Assembly (NCBI GenBank): GCA_006384855.1
Contig: VCJN01002913.1
Span: 1 to 64,000 of the forward strand
Reading direction: 5' to 3'
Length of the DNA stretch: 64,000 nt
From: Tetraselmis striata
Lineage: Eukaryota > Chlorophyta > Chlorodendrophyceae > Chlorodendrales > Chlorodendraceae
The notes under the pieces are model-generated. The model was not told the DNA's origin, did not search any database, and saw nothing but the letters and a program-made list of their open reading frames with translations. A program made the translations under genes and the position numbers. Below, piece by piece: positions 20,301-31,400 of this stretch (position 1 is the first letter of the stretch; every line of letters starts with the position of its first letter).

Positions 20301-21909
20301 TCTTGCTGACCCCTCCTGCCAGATGGGGGGACATGAAATCCGCCGATTGTCTCACACCACTACCGGTTCGAGAGCATATCGCGGCCACCAACACCACCAT
20401 CAGGAGTGAGGCGTATCGCATCAAGAATCAGATGCCGGAATTGGTCATCTCCTTCTTCACAGAGTTTGCTCTTCTCGCATGTGCGCCGGAGCTTATCGCG
20501 GTTTCCGCTCCGAATGTTTCTAATGAGCTGTGGATATCGATGAAGGTAACTAAGATCTTGTGCGACCACAAATGCTCTTCTGAATTTTCGTTGTGAGCCA
20601 TTAACCCGAATCTGTTTTCTAATACGCACAGGCCGAGGAACTTCCGGTGATGCCCAAGAGAGAAGGGGTCGAAAGGGATGAGAAGGTGTGGTTGAACACG
20701 GAGCTTTGCAAGACTTGCATTGTGGAGGGGAACTTTAAGGCTCCCGCGACAAAACAATTCGTCGCGGACGCCATGTCGGCAGTTCGTGCCAGAAAGGCAA
20801 CAGTGTTCATTGCCGACGCGCTTTTCGGAGCTGGTTCGCACACATGGGACTCGAAGGATGATGCGTGGGGTACGGACGACTTCAACGACGTGTTTGCTTT
20901 CGCCAGGCAAGACAACCCCCACAACCCCGGTGCGTAGATGACTGTGCTTTCATTTATCCCATTCCCGATTTACCCCCGCGCAGGCAGTTGAATATCCAGA
21001 CTGGATCTTCTGACGTCCACACTGCTCTCGATGGGTGCCATTTCTTCATTCACCTCTCGGACCAGCAACTTGGATCCGCAATCACAGCCGTTCAAAAACA
21101 AGCTGAGGACCTCATCTATCACGTCCTGACTTGGGCCAAGGATTGCGGGATGAAGATGGGCAGCTCTCTGCGTCACGACGCTGAGTACTACCTCTACGTT
21201 AGGAAGCCTCCGCCAAGCATCATAGCTGACAACATCCGTTTCGATGATCCCCGAAGGTGAGATTTGATCCGTGGAAAATAGCGGCTGATTTATTTACTCG
21301 CTAAGCCGGTTGTGCCTTTCCAGGTTCTCTACATCCATCATATTGGGCCACTTCAAAGACAGTTCGAAATTGAAGGACGAGAACAGACAGACGGTGAACA
21401 AGTACCAAAAGCCTATCGCTCTCTTCGCCAAGCACCTTAAGATGGCGGCAACAGACGGGACAACAATCGTCGACGTCACGGCCGGAACCGGGACAACCGC
21501 GGTGCGTGAGGGGTGCAACCCGGGTGAGTGTCTTAATGGGATCAAAAAAAAAATTAACGCCTTGTGCGATTTGCCACGCCTTTTCCAGGTCGCTGCGGCC
21601 TTTTCCGTGTGGTGGGACCATATGGATCATACCTACTCGTTCACACACAGGAACTTGAAGATTATCCTCATTGACAACCAGAAGACGCAAATCGTTGGGA
21701 TGAAGTCCAGGATGACCTCATGGTTCAAAGAGAAGCCATGGGACGAGACTCAACAACTGCGTCCAACTGACTTCGAGAAGTGGCCGGGTCTACCCCATCC
21801 AATGACCGAGGGAGAGGAGTTCGCAGAGCGTCTTGAGGCAGCGAAGAAGAGGCGAGAGGCGGCAGAGCGCCGAGGGGATTATGTGATCGAAGATGATGAT
21901 GATACGTAG
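14313..21909 (+). CDS. Large intron-rich protein with C-terminal beta-class DNA methyltransferase-like domain
   Basis: Second gene of the 12.6-kb element. Supported exons: 14313-14373, 15854-16219, 16299-16395 (decayed), 16481-16576, 16662-16718, 16826-17463, 17547-18086, 18176-18610, 19128-19327, 19399-19675, 19760-20545, 20632-about 20929, about 20988-21256, 21324-21501 and 21590-21909. N-terminal exons are short, Lys/Ala-rich and all phase 1; a Glu-Pro repeat lies at about 16890-16960. The middle (17.2-20.5 kb) is globular and unrecognised. The last exons follow the class-beta order: a motif-IV-like ADALFGAG then WDSKDD (20812-20860), WAKD...EYYLYVRK (21.13-21.21 kb), a motif-X-like KYQKPIALFAKHL, motif I DVTAGTGTTA, and RNLKIILIDNQKTQIV. 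The catalytic DPPY is replaced by DALF. One in-frame stop lies at 19514-19516, and the junction near 20930-20988 is unresolved. The copy may be recently inactivated. Confidence 0.6.
14389..14625 (+). repeat. Two tandem copies of a ~121-bp repeat in intron 1
   Basis: ACAGTAGC-GCCTGCCTGCTCGACG through GTGTAGGCAGACGAGTGG occurs twice with an offset of 121 bp and few differences, directly after exon 1 of the methyltransferase-like gene. Confidence 0.9.
14867..15836 (+). repeat. 24-bp satellite array B, about 40 units, with a 408-bp higher-order repeat
   Basis: Same unit and orientation as arrays A and C. It lies in intron 1 (14374-15853) of the methyltransferase-like gene. Marker variants recur exactly 408 bp apart (17 x 24): the GATATGTCATC variant at 15108 and 15516, TTTGTAATCAGCGGG at about 15206 and 15614, and CATCTGTGGG at 15331 and 15739. 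A 17-unit block was therefore duplicated in tandem. Confidence 0.95.
16220..16580 (+). repeat. Tandem duplication of an intron-plus-exon module
   Basis: Two copies of intron end (TGTGTCATATTGACATTG... to the acceptor), exon and donor (CTCCAG|GTAATTGTGAC) lie about 182 bp apart. The second copy's exon (16481-16576, 96 nt) keeps the frame (GSKGRAHDEPVATQ...). The first (16299-16395, 97 nt) has an extra TTAA after TCGAA and a 3-nt loss later, which gives an early in-frame TAA. Confidence 0.85.
18714..19078 (+). repeat. 24-bp satellite array C, about 15 units
   Basis: Same repeat and orientation as arrays A and B. It fills the intron between exons ending 18610 and starting 19128 of the methyltransferase-like gene. 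Six-frame openness makes it look coding, but flanking splice sites and repetition argue that it is intronic. Confidence 0.95.
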
Positions 21910-22228
21910 TACAATTCCGCAAAATTAGCCCCTCATATGTTTTGTCCCGGCTTTGACAGAGGTTCAGCCCCGGACGGCACAAACTACTTGTAGCCATCAC
22001 GGCCCCCGCCCTTATTTTTGTCCCAGTTTGGACAGAGTTTCAGCCCCCGACGGCGCAAACTACTTGTAACCATCCCGTTTCCTTCACTCTTTTGATTTGT
22101 CCCTGCTTGGACGGAATTGGTTTCCCCGACTTGGCACAAAATGAACCAACCGGCATTCATGTTAGCTTTCAATCCCACTGCTGCCCCCAAACCCTAATTT
22201 AGACCTAACCACAATGCACCGCGTGCCT
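21910..22228. promoter_or_regulatory. Right subterminal region with three TTTGTCCC-type repeats
   Basis: Three related blocks, TTTTGTCCCGGCTTTGACAG (about 21949), TTTTGTCCCAGTTTGGACAG (about 22016) and TTTGTCCCTGCTTGGACGG (about 22097), are spaced roughly 70-80 bp apart. The first two are each followed by a shared CAGCCC-CGACGGC-CAAACTACTTGTA block. They echo the left-end and intronic GGGACAAA motifs. Confidence 0.75.
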
Positions 22229-22255
22229 CGGGGCAAAATAGGTTGCATTACTGTT
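22229..22255 (-). repeat. Right terminal inverted repeat
   Basis: Complement of 9684-9710 with three mismatches; followed by GTAC (22256-22259). Confidence 0.8.
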
Positions 22256-25200
22256 GTACCAAAGCCCGGCGACAACTAGTGGCGGTTCGTCATCGATCTA
22301 CGCGTGCTCAACACCTATTGCGCTCGGAAGCGCCTCCGGATGGAGACGCTCATGGATGTGCGCCATCTAACCAAGAAAGGGGACTACATGTTCTCCTTCA
22401 ACCTCCATGACGGCTTCTACGCCGTGGGCATCGCTCCCTCCGACCGAGACTACTTCACGGTGAATTGTACTGGCTCCGCGGGCTACCGATGGGGTGGTCG
22501 CTGAGCTCTTACTACTTCGTTAGCTTCACCATGACGTTCGTGCAGCACCTACGCTCCCCGGCTACGCTTGCTACGCGGCTGGCAATAATACCGTGCCCCG
22601 CTCGCGCCGCTGGCTCCGGAGAGGGCGATGGCGGGGCGCACGCATCTTACCGTCCGACTTCATTGGACCCGGCGGCGCTGGAGCTCCGCTTGCGCGTCGC
22701 AGAATGGCTAGACGCAGGTTGGGGCGGCTGCAACGCAACCCCACGAAGGGGTTGCTGTGGGAGGCCGTTCAATACGTGAAGCACCTGCGTGTGGACATCG
22801 ACACGGCTATGGGGGGTTTATGCACATGAGGCCAAGCTTGCCAAGTTGTCGCAGCATGCCAACCAAATGCTGCAGCGGGCCGCCCGCAAGGCGCGATAGG
22901 TGCTCGTCCGAGCGTTGTTGACCGTGGCGGGCCGAGCACAATACACATGTACCTGGCAATTCCGGCGTCCCGCTTCTTCTTGCGCGAGCTCCACGACGTT
23001 GTGGGCTCCAGGTGGGGCGGCCACGTCCGGATGATGCCGCAGCTTCGTCATGACATACAGCGGCGAACATATGTCCGCTCATGCCAACGACAAGCCCATT
23101 CACCGCCCCGTCGAGACCGCCTACATCCACTGCGACATCTCGGACTACGGGCGGGGGGCGGTGCTCAACTGCCACCTCGAGGCGCGATGCTTTTGGGGGC
23201 CGGAGGATGAGCGGCGGCAGCACATCATCGGCAAGGAGCTCAAGGCCGTCCTGCTGACGATGGAATAATTCTTGCCGCAACTCGCCGGTCGCCGCGTGCT
23301 GTTGCACGAGGACAACCAGGCGTTTAGCAACGTCCTCGCCGGGCACACCTCCCGGTTCCCGGAGATGATGGCGGAGCTGCGCCGGCTGTGGTACATGCTG
23401 GATAGCAACGGCATTCACGTCAGGGCGCGCTACATCCGGTCGGCCGCCAACGTGTGGGCGGACTGCATGAGCGGGCGCATGGACAACGACGACTAGCAGT
23501 TGGACCCCGTGCTCTTCGCGGAGCTCGAGACCGAGTGGGGGCTCCATTCCGGCGACCGCTTCGCATCGGCCCTAAACGTAGTGCTACCCCGCTGCAACGC
23601 GTCGTGGCTGGCCCCGGGCTGCGAGGTGGTGGACCCCCTTCACCTGTCCGATGTGAGCTATCTACGGCAACCTGCCATGGTCGCTCCTGCCATACAAGGT
23701 GCAAATAAGGCTGCGGCAAAGCGGAGCCGCCCCCGCCGTCGTGGCGCCCTGGTGGGAGGGCAAGGTGTGACACAAGGCACTCACCGTGATGGCCCTCGCC
23801 GAGCGGGTGGTGCCGCCACTTCTCGAGCTTTTCATGCCAGGGCGCAAGGTAGGACGCGGTATGCTCGGGGCGCCGCGCTGGGCCGTAAGCATCTTCCGGG
23901 TGCCATTCCGGCAAGGCTGTACTTGCGCCATGGCGCCGTGAATGAGCGCTACCATGAAGCCTTTTCCCGTACGAGGCCTGCCCGTGGTGGTTTCCGCGCG
24001 CGGGGCGCGCGCCTAGAAGTAGAACTACTGTCTAGACATTGAGCCCGGTGGCACCAATCCATGGGCGGACACTTTGCGCCCGTACATGCGTACATTGTTG
24101 GGTACCGAGCGATGGGCTTGGCGAAACGGCGATAGATTTGTTCGGCTTGGGCCAAGGACATCGGCGAGACGTACGGCAACGCGATCAAGCCTTTCTTCCG
24201 GTTTTGCAAGGAGCACGGTGTACCCACCATGGATGCCACTGTGTCTACCATCGCGCAGTACATCGCATGGCAGGGATTGCGAGGCACGGTGAGTCCTGAC
24301 CCAGAGCATGCAACCCTACCTGTCGGCCATCATCGGTTTCTACCATGATCACGGCGTGGAGCTTGTGGCCCCGGGCGACCTCATCGCCAAGATGAGGAAG
24401 GGCCTGGCGGCGTCGCAGGTGGAGAAGGAGCCACCCGGGGTCCGCACCTATGCGCCGGCCAACCGCCTAATGGTCAAAGCACTTCAGTTGGCGGAGCAAT
24501 GGCGCGAGGAGTTGGGCAGCTCGTGGGAGCAACATCAACATCTTCGTATCGTATTGTTCCGCGCGGTGATCGCGGTGCCCGACATGTACGCGTTCTACGC
24601 GCGCGGCAAGGCGGGTGTGCAGTGCGCTACGGGCAATTTCGTCGTTAAACCGGACGGCTTTCTTTTGCTGTACCATTCTACACGCAAGGACAAGCGTGCG
24701 TGGCGTGGAGCGCGACAATAAGTTATTTTGCCGCATTCCGGCACAAGCGCAGCCCCGGATCGCGCCCTTGCTGAAATATCTTGATGCTGCACGCACGCGC
24801 CGGATACAGTGGTGGGCGAGGGCCGAGGGCTGCCGACGGCTCGATGGACGATCACCCACAGCGAGGCGACGGCTAAGTAGACGCCAGACAATGTCGCCGC
24901 TTGGCTGCAGCGCGTGGCACGACATTTGCTGGGGGAGCAACCGCTTGACGGCTTCCTGTGAGCATCGCACTCGCTGCACAAAGGGTGCCGCTACTGCATC
25001 ATACGCCGTCGGCGTAGTGCTGCAGAAGATCAAGCACTTCTGCGGCTGGGCTGTGTTGTCAAGCGTCGTGCTGATCGATGGACTGCTACATCGACGCAAC
25101 AGCCGTGCCATGCGCTGCTTCTTGGCAGCTCTTCGGGTGGGGGCAATACTCCACGGCGGTCTGCTCGCCCATGGGCGGCAGCCTGATGGCAAATGCGGCC

Positions 25201-25600
25201 CCTTTCTGCTTGAATGGTCATATTATTTGGTAATATAGAGGTTTGAATTCCACTAGGCAAGCGGCCGCTTCGTATTCCGCTACCAATGCCGCTATGTCTA
25301 GGCAATGCCCATGACCATTGGCAATGCACGCACCAACCTCAGTCAGCCCTGCTATATGACGCACCGGAGCAGCGATGGGAGTCCACCTTCTGCCTTTGCA
25401 CCCTCCTGACAGCTTGCGCGCCCACCCACCCCCCCTTTTTCTCATTCCGGATGGCATGGCCCGTTGGCCTGTTTGCCTACAAAAATGTAAGCGAGTAACA
25501 TCTTTGGCAATTATCCCCCATGCCGCCCGAATCCGCCCCATCGTGAACCCGCGACTCCAATGCTCGGAATTCTAAAAAGGACTGATGTGACCAACCCCAT
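22256..25600 (+). mobile_element. DIRS-like fossil, right part (RT, RNase H, MT region, tyrosine recombinase)
   Basis: Continuation of the fossil split by the 12.6-kb transposon. RT motifs (FVIDLRVLNTYC, LHDGFYAVGIAPSDRD) start right after the GTAC duplication. RNase H-like sequence follows (ELKAVLLTME, LHEDNQAFSNVLAG, RYIRSAANVWADC; 23.1-23.5 kb), then a weak MT-like region (23.5-23.9 kb). Last comes a tyrosine-recombinase region (24.2-25.2 kb) with the familiar KGAAT and the GW...YID end. It is broken with multiple breaks. The block at 25383-25420 matches 8240-8277 near the left end. Family and order agree with the fossil at 1-2290. Confidence 0.8.
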
Positions 25601-25848
25601 CACAGCCAGGCTGCCGCGCCATCAAACCCAGCCAGCGCGCCGCCTGTGATGGGATAGGTCACACGGGTCTGAAAGATCCTGTCGTCGCGGTGCTCGCTTC
25701 GCCTTCGTCGCTTTAAGATCAGCGCAGCGCTGCCGACAACCGCAACATCAGTGCTTGGCCAGTCACCTGGGCGGATCTGCAGCTGCAGCGCTCCTGCAGG
25801 GAAGATATCGTTCGCGGAGTCACCGCTGTTGTGGGCCGCGGGGCGACG

Positions 25849-26667
25849 ATGGCGGGCGGAAACCGGCGCGGCGTCGCTCTCGGCAGCGCGGCGGGGGTTG
25901 TGGCGGGCGCGCTACTCGGCCGGTGAACGCCTCGCTTGGCCCTCCCTCCCTCCCTCTTGCTCTCTGGCGAGGAAGGCCGCTACCGTGCTGGCTGGCGTGG
26001 CTCATCTGCGCAACAGTGGGCTTGATGTGGGAGTCGGGGCTGCGAGTCCGGGAGTTCAGGGGGATGGTGGGGGGGGGGGGGGGGGGGGGGGGGTGCGGCA
26101 GAGGCGGAGGCGGAGGGTGCCGGATGGCCGCGGAGCCGGCTGCGGACTAACGACGCCGGGGAGGTCAGGCGGACTGAGCCACGACGGGGGGGACTTCTCC
26201 CCCGATCCCCGTACAGGGTGTTTTCCCGTGGCGGTGGCAACCGCACCGCGGTGAGGGCCACCCACAAGATGCTGGGCGACAACCTGCAGATGCTCAGCAC
26301 CAAGGCGAGCCCCCCTGCCTACATGCACGCCTGCCTGCCCGTCCGCCTGCGTGCTGGCCTGGCTGTGTCATTGCGTGCTGGATGTTGGCTTGGCTGAGTC
26401 TGCCCCAAGCCAACTCCCGCTCCGTCGCTGTTGCCCCCCCCCCCCCCCCCCCAGGAGCGCAAGCTGGTGGACTCCCTGGCGGCCACCGGCTACGGACACC
26501 TCTTCCGCAGCTGGCCGCGTGCCGGCACGCGCGACAATGCCAAGCGCGCGCTGCTGGTGGCCGCCGCGGGTGGCATGGACGAGCTGTCTGCAGGGCTGGA
26601 GGCGCAGCGCCTCGGTGAGACGGCCACCCACCGCCGCCTCTTTCACGCCGCCATGCCGGCGCTTTGA
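25849..26667 (+). CDS. Small 124-aa protein, three exons, unknown function
   Basis: Exons 25849-25922, 26217-26304 and 26455-26667 join in frame (phases 2 and 0) to an ATG-to-TGA reading frame. The N terminus (GVALGSAAGVVAGALLG) is a Gly/Ala-rich hydrophobic segment that could be a membrane anchor or targeting signal. The remainder (DNLQMLSTK, ERKLVDSLAATGYGHLF, SWPRAGTRDNAKRALL) is weakly reminiscent of the N-terminal helical region of UTP-sugar pyrophosphorylases, but no catalytic part is present, so no function is claimed. Intron 2 would use a GC donor (AAG|GCGAGC). Both introns contain long homopolymers (G about 26067-26091; C 26434-26452). Confidence 0.5.
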
Positions 26668-27159
26668 TTGCTCGTAGTGTGCCAGTGCAAGGAGTGAGCG
26701 GCTGGGTCGCCAATGTGGTACGGCGCCAGCAAGGCGACCGATTCATCATCTGGTATTCTCGAACAAACAATCACCTGGGTGGCTCGGAGGGCTCGCTGGG
26801 CGCAGCATAGGAGGACGCCTATCCATGCTTCTCTGCTACACATCGCGCGTGGTGATGCGTCATGCGATGGGGCTTATGCAGCGCCAGGCCCCAACCACTA
26901 CATTGCCTCAATTACCAAGTGGCGCCTTGGCAACAGGGGGAGGGGGCTAAGGGCAGCGCATGTAGCCGGGCGCTGCCTTGTATCTCACCCGTGCCAGCGT
27001 CGATGGATTGCAGCGGCGACAGGATAGTCGTGTCGCTACCGATGAGGCCCAGTTGCCGTGTCCACAGCCGACACTCACGTGATGGATGCTGAGCCATGAT
27101 CATGGCGGGCAGCGCCCTCTGAGCCCCCCAATCCCCCTCCCCCCCTCCGCCTTGCGCAG
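26668..27159. other. Intergenic or 5' region of the oligopeptidase gene
   Basis: No convincing coding exon is visible. The oligopeptidase start codon must lie here or further upstream, because its first recognisable exon begins at an acceptor (27157-27159). Confidence 0.4.
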
Positions 27160-28418
27160 AGGTGCTGCAGCCGCCTCAGCCAGAGAAGCGGCCGCACCAG
27201 CTCAAGGTGCCTCATGCCCCCCCCCCCCCCCCCTCCTCTCTTTCCCTGCCTGCCCAATATTAAATGGCACGGCGTGCTGTACGGCGCCGCTCCCCCTTCC
27301 GTTATCGCCCCCCATGCTGGAGGGAGGGAGGGAGAGGGAGGGAGGGAGGGGTATTGAGCGGGGCGATGCGCGGTGGGTGTGTCGGCAGCACGTGGCGACG
27401 GGCGAGGTGCGCGAGGACCCGTACTACTGGTTCCGCGACGACGAGCGCAAGGACCCCAACGTCATCGCGCACCTCAATGCGGAGACCGCGTACTGCAAGG
27501 CGGCGCTCGCGGACACAGAGGCGCTACAGGAGGAGCTGTGAGCCCCCCCCCCCCCCCCCCTTTACCAGACTCCAGTGACTCTCAGGATGAAAACGAGCCT
27601 GAGAGGGGGGGGGGGGGGGGGGGGTTGCAGTTGTGATGGAGGGATTGTTCAAACATGCGGAGGGCTTGTGACCCGGCGCTGCCGGCGTGCCCTCCGACCC
27701 TGCCGGCGCCGCCGCCCGCAGGTACAAGGAGATGCGCGGCCGCATCCAGGAGGACGACGAGAGTGTGCCGGTGCGCGACGGCGGCTACTACTACTACACG
27801 CGCACCATCCAGAACACACAGTACCGGGTGCGCCCCCGCCCCCCACGGCCAGTCACCGGTGCATGCATGTGGATGGGCGCAGCATGTAGCTGCCTGGCTG
27901 CCGTCTTCCTGGGTCGGTGCACCTGCGTGGATGCTGTGCCAGGGGGAAGTAGCAGGGAGGTAGCTGCGCCATGGTCATCCCGCCGCCGATCCCGCTGGGG
28001 CGAGTGCGGTGCCCGGGTGTAGGCGCCCACCTAGGCCGAGGCCCAGGTTGGTCCGCTGTCAGGCTGGCTGACGGTGCGGCGCGCAGGTGCACTGCCGCCG
28101 GGCGGTGCCGGACCCGTCTCGCCCGCCCGCCATCGGGGACAAGCTGGACACGGAGCAGGTGCGCCGCGCCGGTGGGGTGGTGCCACACAGGAGGAGGCGC
28201 CTGGGGTGGGGGTCCCGGGGGGATGACGGGGAGCGCCTGGGCGGGTGGCAGGGCTGACCCGCTGTCGGCGCGGGCTGGTGTGTGGCTGCGCAGAAAGAGG
28301 AGATCCTGCTGGATGAGAACAAGGAGGCATCGGGGCACAGCTTTTACATGGTCGGCGCCTTTGAGGTGCCACCCCCCCCCCCCCAACCCCCCCCCCTCTC
28401 CCCTCCCTCCCCACCTCT

Positions 28419-28460
<42 letters not shown>

Positions 28461-31400
28461 TGACTCACTGACTCACTAACAGCGCAACACCACCCGCCAT
28501 TGTGCCGCCCTATCAGCCACCCCATGCTAGACGCGCCCGATCGCGTAGTGTCAGACCTCATGCCAATGACATATACCCTAGTTAGGGTATATCTGGCTTA
28601 AACCCCGTAGCGCCGGTTGCCCAGCGGTGACCTTTGTATCCGGCGCCCTCTTGTAAGCCCTACAAAAGGCAGGGTCCAGGGCTAGGTTGTCGCACTAGGT
28701 TGCCCCCCCCCCCCCCCCCCCCCCCCATCCCCCCCCTCTCCCCCTCCAAAACAGCCACACAGCCACACAGCCACACAGTCCTGCTGTTGCGACAGAGCTG
28801 GCGTGATCTCCCTGACTGGCACGGCTGCCTTGACTTGCGCGACAGGTGTCGCCCGACCACAAGCTGCTCTGCTACGCGGTGGACACGCAGGTGCGGAGGT
28901 GCCCCGAGCGGCTCATCCCAGCCGTATCCATCGCGGCATGCAAGCAGGCGGAGTCTGCAATAGTCCACTCGGACGAGAATTTACAATATGGAACTTTTGA
29001 GACATCTGACTGCACCAAACTGCTGCGTTGCGATGGGATCGCGATGGACCTCGCCTTGTGTCTATGCTATGACCACGTACCCGGACGATGTCTTTCATCA
29101 CATGCGCTGCTGTGAAGAGGCCATGCAGTCGTATATGCGTGTATATCGCATATGCGGACCTGCCGGGACGGGGATGGTTTGAATGGAGGGGGGGGGGGAG
29201 GGGGGCAGATTGTGCCGCTTTGCCAAATTAGGACCGCTCTGCCGTGGCTGACCACATACTGCGCTGATGGGCTCCGATGACAGGGCGGCGAGAAGTTCAC
29301 GCTGTACGTGAAGAACCTGCAGAGCGGGAAGCAGCTGCTGGCGAAGCCCATCCCCGACACGGCGGGCGACGCGGTGTGGGCCAACGACAACAAGACGCTC
29401 TTCTACGTGACCAAGGACAAGCTGGACCGCCCCTACAAGGCAACCAGTCCCCCTCCGGCCCCCCTTCGCTGTGTTTTCCCACCCCGCTGATACATGGAGC
29501 ACCGCCGCTGGACAGAGCGACGGCATGTATTGACCCGTCATGGTCGGGAGTGTACTCTGCCCGATTCTCCTTTGCGCGTTGTCCGCCTTAAGTTTCGGCC
29601 ACTCCAGCTGGGCGCTGGCCGCCGTGCGACGATGGCTGAGGGATTGATGTGCGCAGGTGTGGCGGCACACCGTGGGGAGCACGCCCGGGAGCGATGAGCT
29701 GGTGTTCCATGAGGAGGTGCGGACGCCGCTCCCCGTGTAGCTACACATCCCTTGTGCCCCCCCTCCCCCCCCCCCCCCCACCGACGTGCCCCCCCCTCCG
29801 TCCCACACCACAACGCCAAGACACCGTGCCCCGATATCTCGGGTGTGTCTTCAATATCGCATTTCTACCCGCCTCGAATCACCATTTGCCAGTTGTGCAA
29901 GTACATATATCGAACTCTGTGCCATATCAGCGTCAAGTGGACCTGCGGCCTATCACGTGATGTGGAAACGTCTTGTGATCGTAACATCGACGCCAACTCG
30001 CCCGGATATGTGCCGCCACATCCGAGCACTCGTACAGCACTCCCAAATCAATCCACCGCACTGTTTGAACGATGCCATAACATAGCGCATGTAACGATAC
30101 TGCACAAATAATGTTGCTAATATTTATTGATTACGGGTAGATGGTGCCGTCCTCGTGATGCCGGTGTATGTGATTTGCTACGAGGTCGCGTATGATGGGT
30201 TCAGGTACCAGCACCCTAATTATTACGAGAACGACCCACCAAGGCTTTTAAAACATGGATTTGAAGAGTGTACAGTTGCAATGTGCCGATTTATTTGTGT
30301 TCAGCGTCAATAGTGCCCCCCCCCCCCCCCCCCCCCCCCCGTATGTATATAGACGGGAGATACAACCATTCGTAGATAGGGAGCAGATTGTACCAGTATC
30401 AAAGCGAAGTTGTGTAGCAATACTATCGGCCGGGGTGAATCGGAGAGGTGCCTGGTAATGGTGATGGTGATAATGGGCCAAGCAGGTGCGCCCTGCCTTC
30501 GGTGTGGGCGCGCAGTAAAGAATGCCTTCTGCCAATAAACTGACGTGTAGTAAAGTATAGTAACCCGGAACCAGAGCCCGACCGCAGTGTATCCAGATGG
30601 TCACCTAGGCACGTGCAATCCTCCGCAGTCCCCATCCTCGCACCACCCTAGGTCAGGCCTAGCCAATTTGATGAGTGCGCCATTCGCACCCCGGACGGCC
30701 AATGCGCACCCGTGGGGCGCCCCGGAGCTCGTAATTGCGGGTATTCATGGGCCAGGGTTCGAACCAGGCTCTCTCGATCACTACGAGCACGGACTCAGGC
30801 TCGACGTCTCAACCAATTCACGAACGGAATCACCTGCCAGCAACTCCCCCCCTCCCCCCTGCCACGTCATGCTGTTGCGCTGCTGACCCTTTGGGTGCGG
30901 GCTGCGCAGGACGAGGCGTTCTATGTGGGCGTGAACCGCTCCCGCAGCGAAGACTACATCTTTATCGGCAGCGGCAGCGCCGTCACCAGCGAGGTCCTCT
31001 TCCTCAACGCCAACCGCCCCAACGGCACCTTCAAGGTCCCCCCCCCCCCCCCCCCCCCGCCCCCCGTTCCTCCCCCCGTTACCCCTCAAAAGTTCATTGT
31101 CTGACATTGTCATCGTGACTCCACATCATTCTGGGCAACCGGGCCAAACCAGCGCGTTCTGATGTTCACTTCACCATAAAAGGGATAGCATCCACCGATT
31201 TTGCCCCCCCCCCCCCCCCTTCCCTGTCTGGCTTGCTCATAGCACACATTCACGCGGTATCCAGCTCATGCGATTCTTCCTGACTCATCGTAGCAGTGGC
31301 CTTCGGGCTGTCTTGGGCAGAAAGCTGTGGCGCCCTGATCTATTCCCTAGATTTCCTGCTCAATATACAGGGACACTGATGTTATGTCATGTCCATTCGC

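Larger units (their letters stand above)
9684..22255. mobile_element. 12,572-bp DNA transposon with two divergent genes and 24-bp satellite arrays
   Basis: The ends are inverted repeats: 9684 onward reads AACAGTAAT, two variable bases, AACCTATTTTGC, and the complement of 22255 backward reads the same (24 of 27 positions before clear divergence). The outermost nine bases are identical and GTAC flanks both ends. Both flanks are RT sequence of one DIRS-like fossil, so the boundaries are supported independently. Inside are a transposase-like gene on the minus strand (10100-13772), a methyltransferase-like gene on the plus strand (14313-21909), and three intronic arrays of one 24-bp repeat. Short TIRs, no DNA polymerase and no capsid-like gene argue against a Polinton. 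I do not recognise the superfamily from the TSD and terminus; AACAG...CTGTT with GTAC does not match a class I know. Confidence 0.85.

Noticed and set aside
9684-22255. Reading the 12.6-kb element as a Polinton or other virus-like element
   Set aside because: TIRs are short, the duplication is 4 bp, and no polymerase B, retroviral-type integrase or capsid-like gene is seen.
27853-28458. Minus-strand frames of about 200 codons opposite oligopeptidase B
   Set aside because: They are shadows of GC-rich exons, with (CV)n from the AC microsatellite and no domain.
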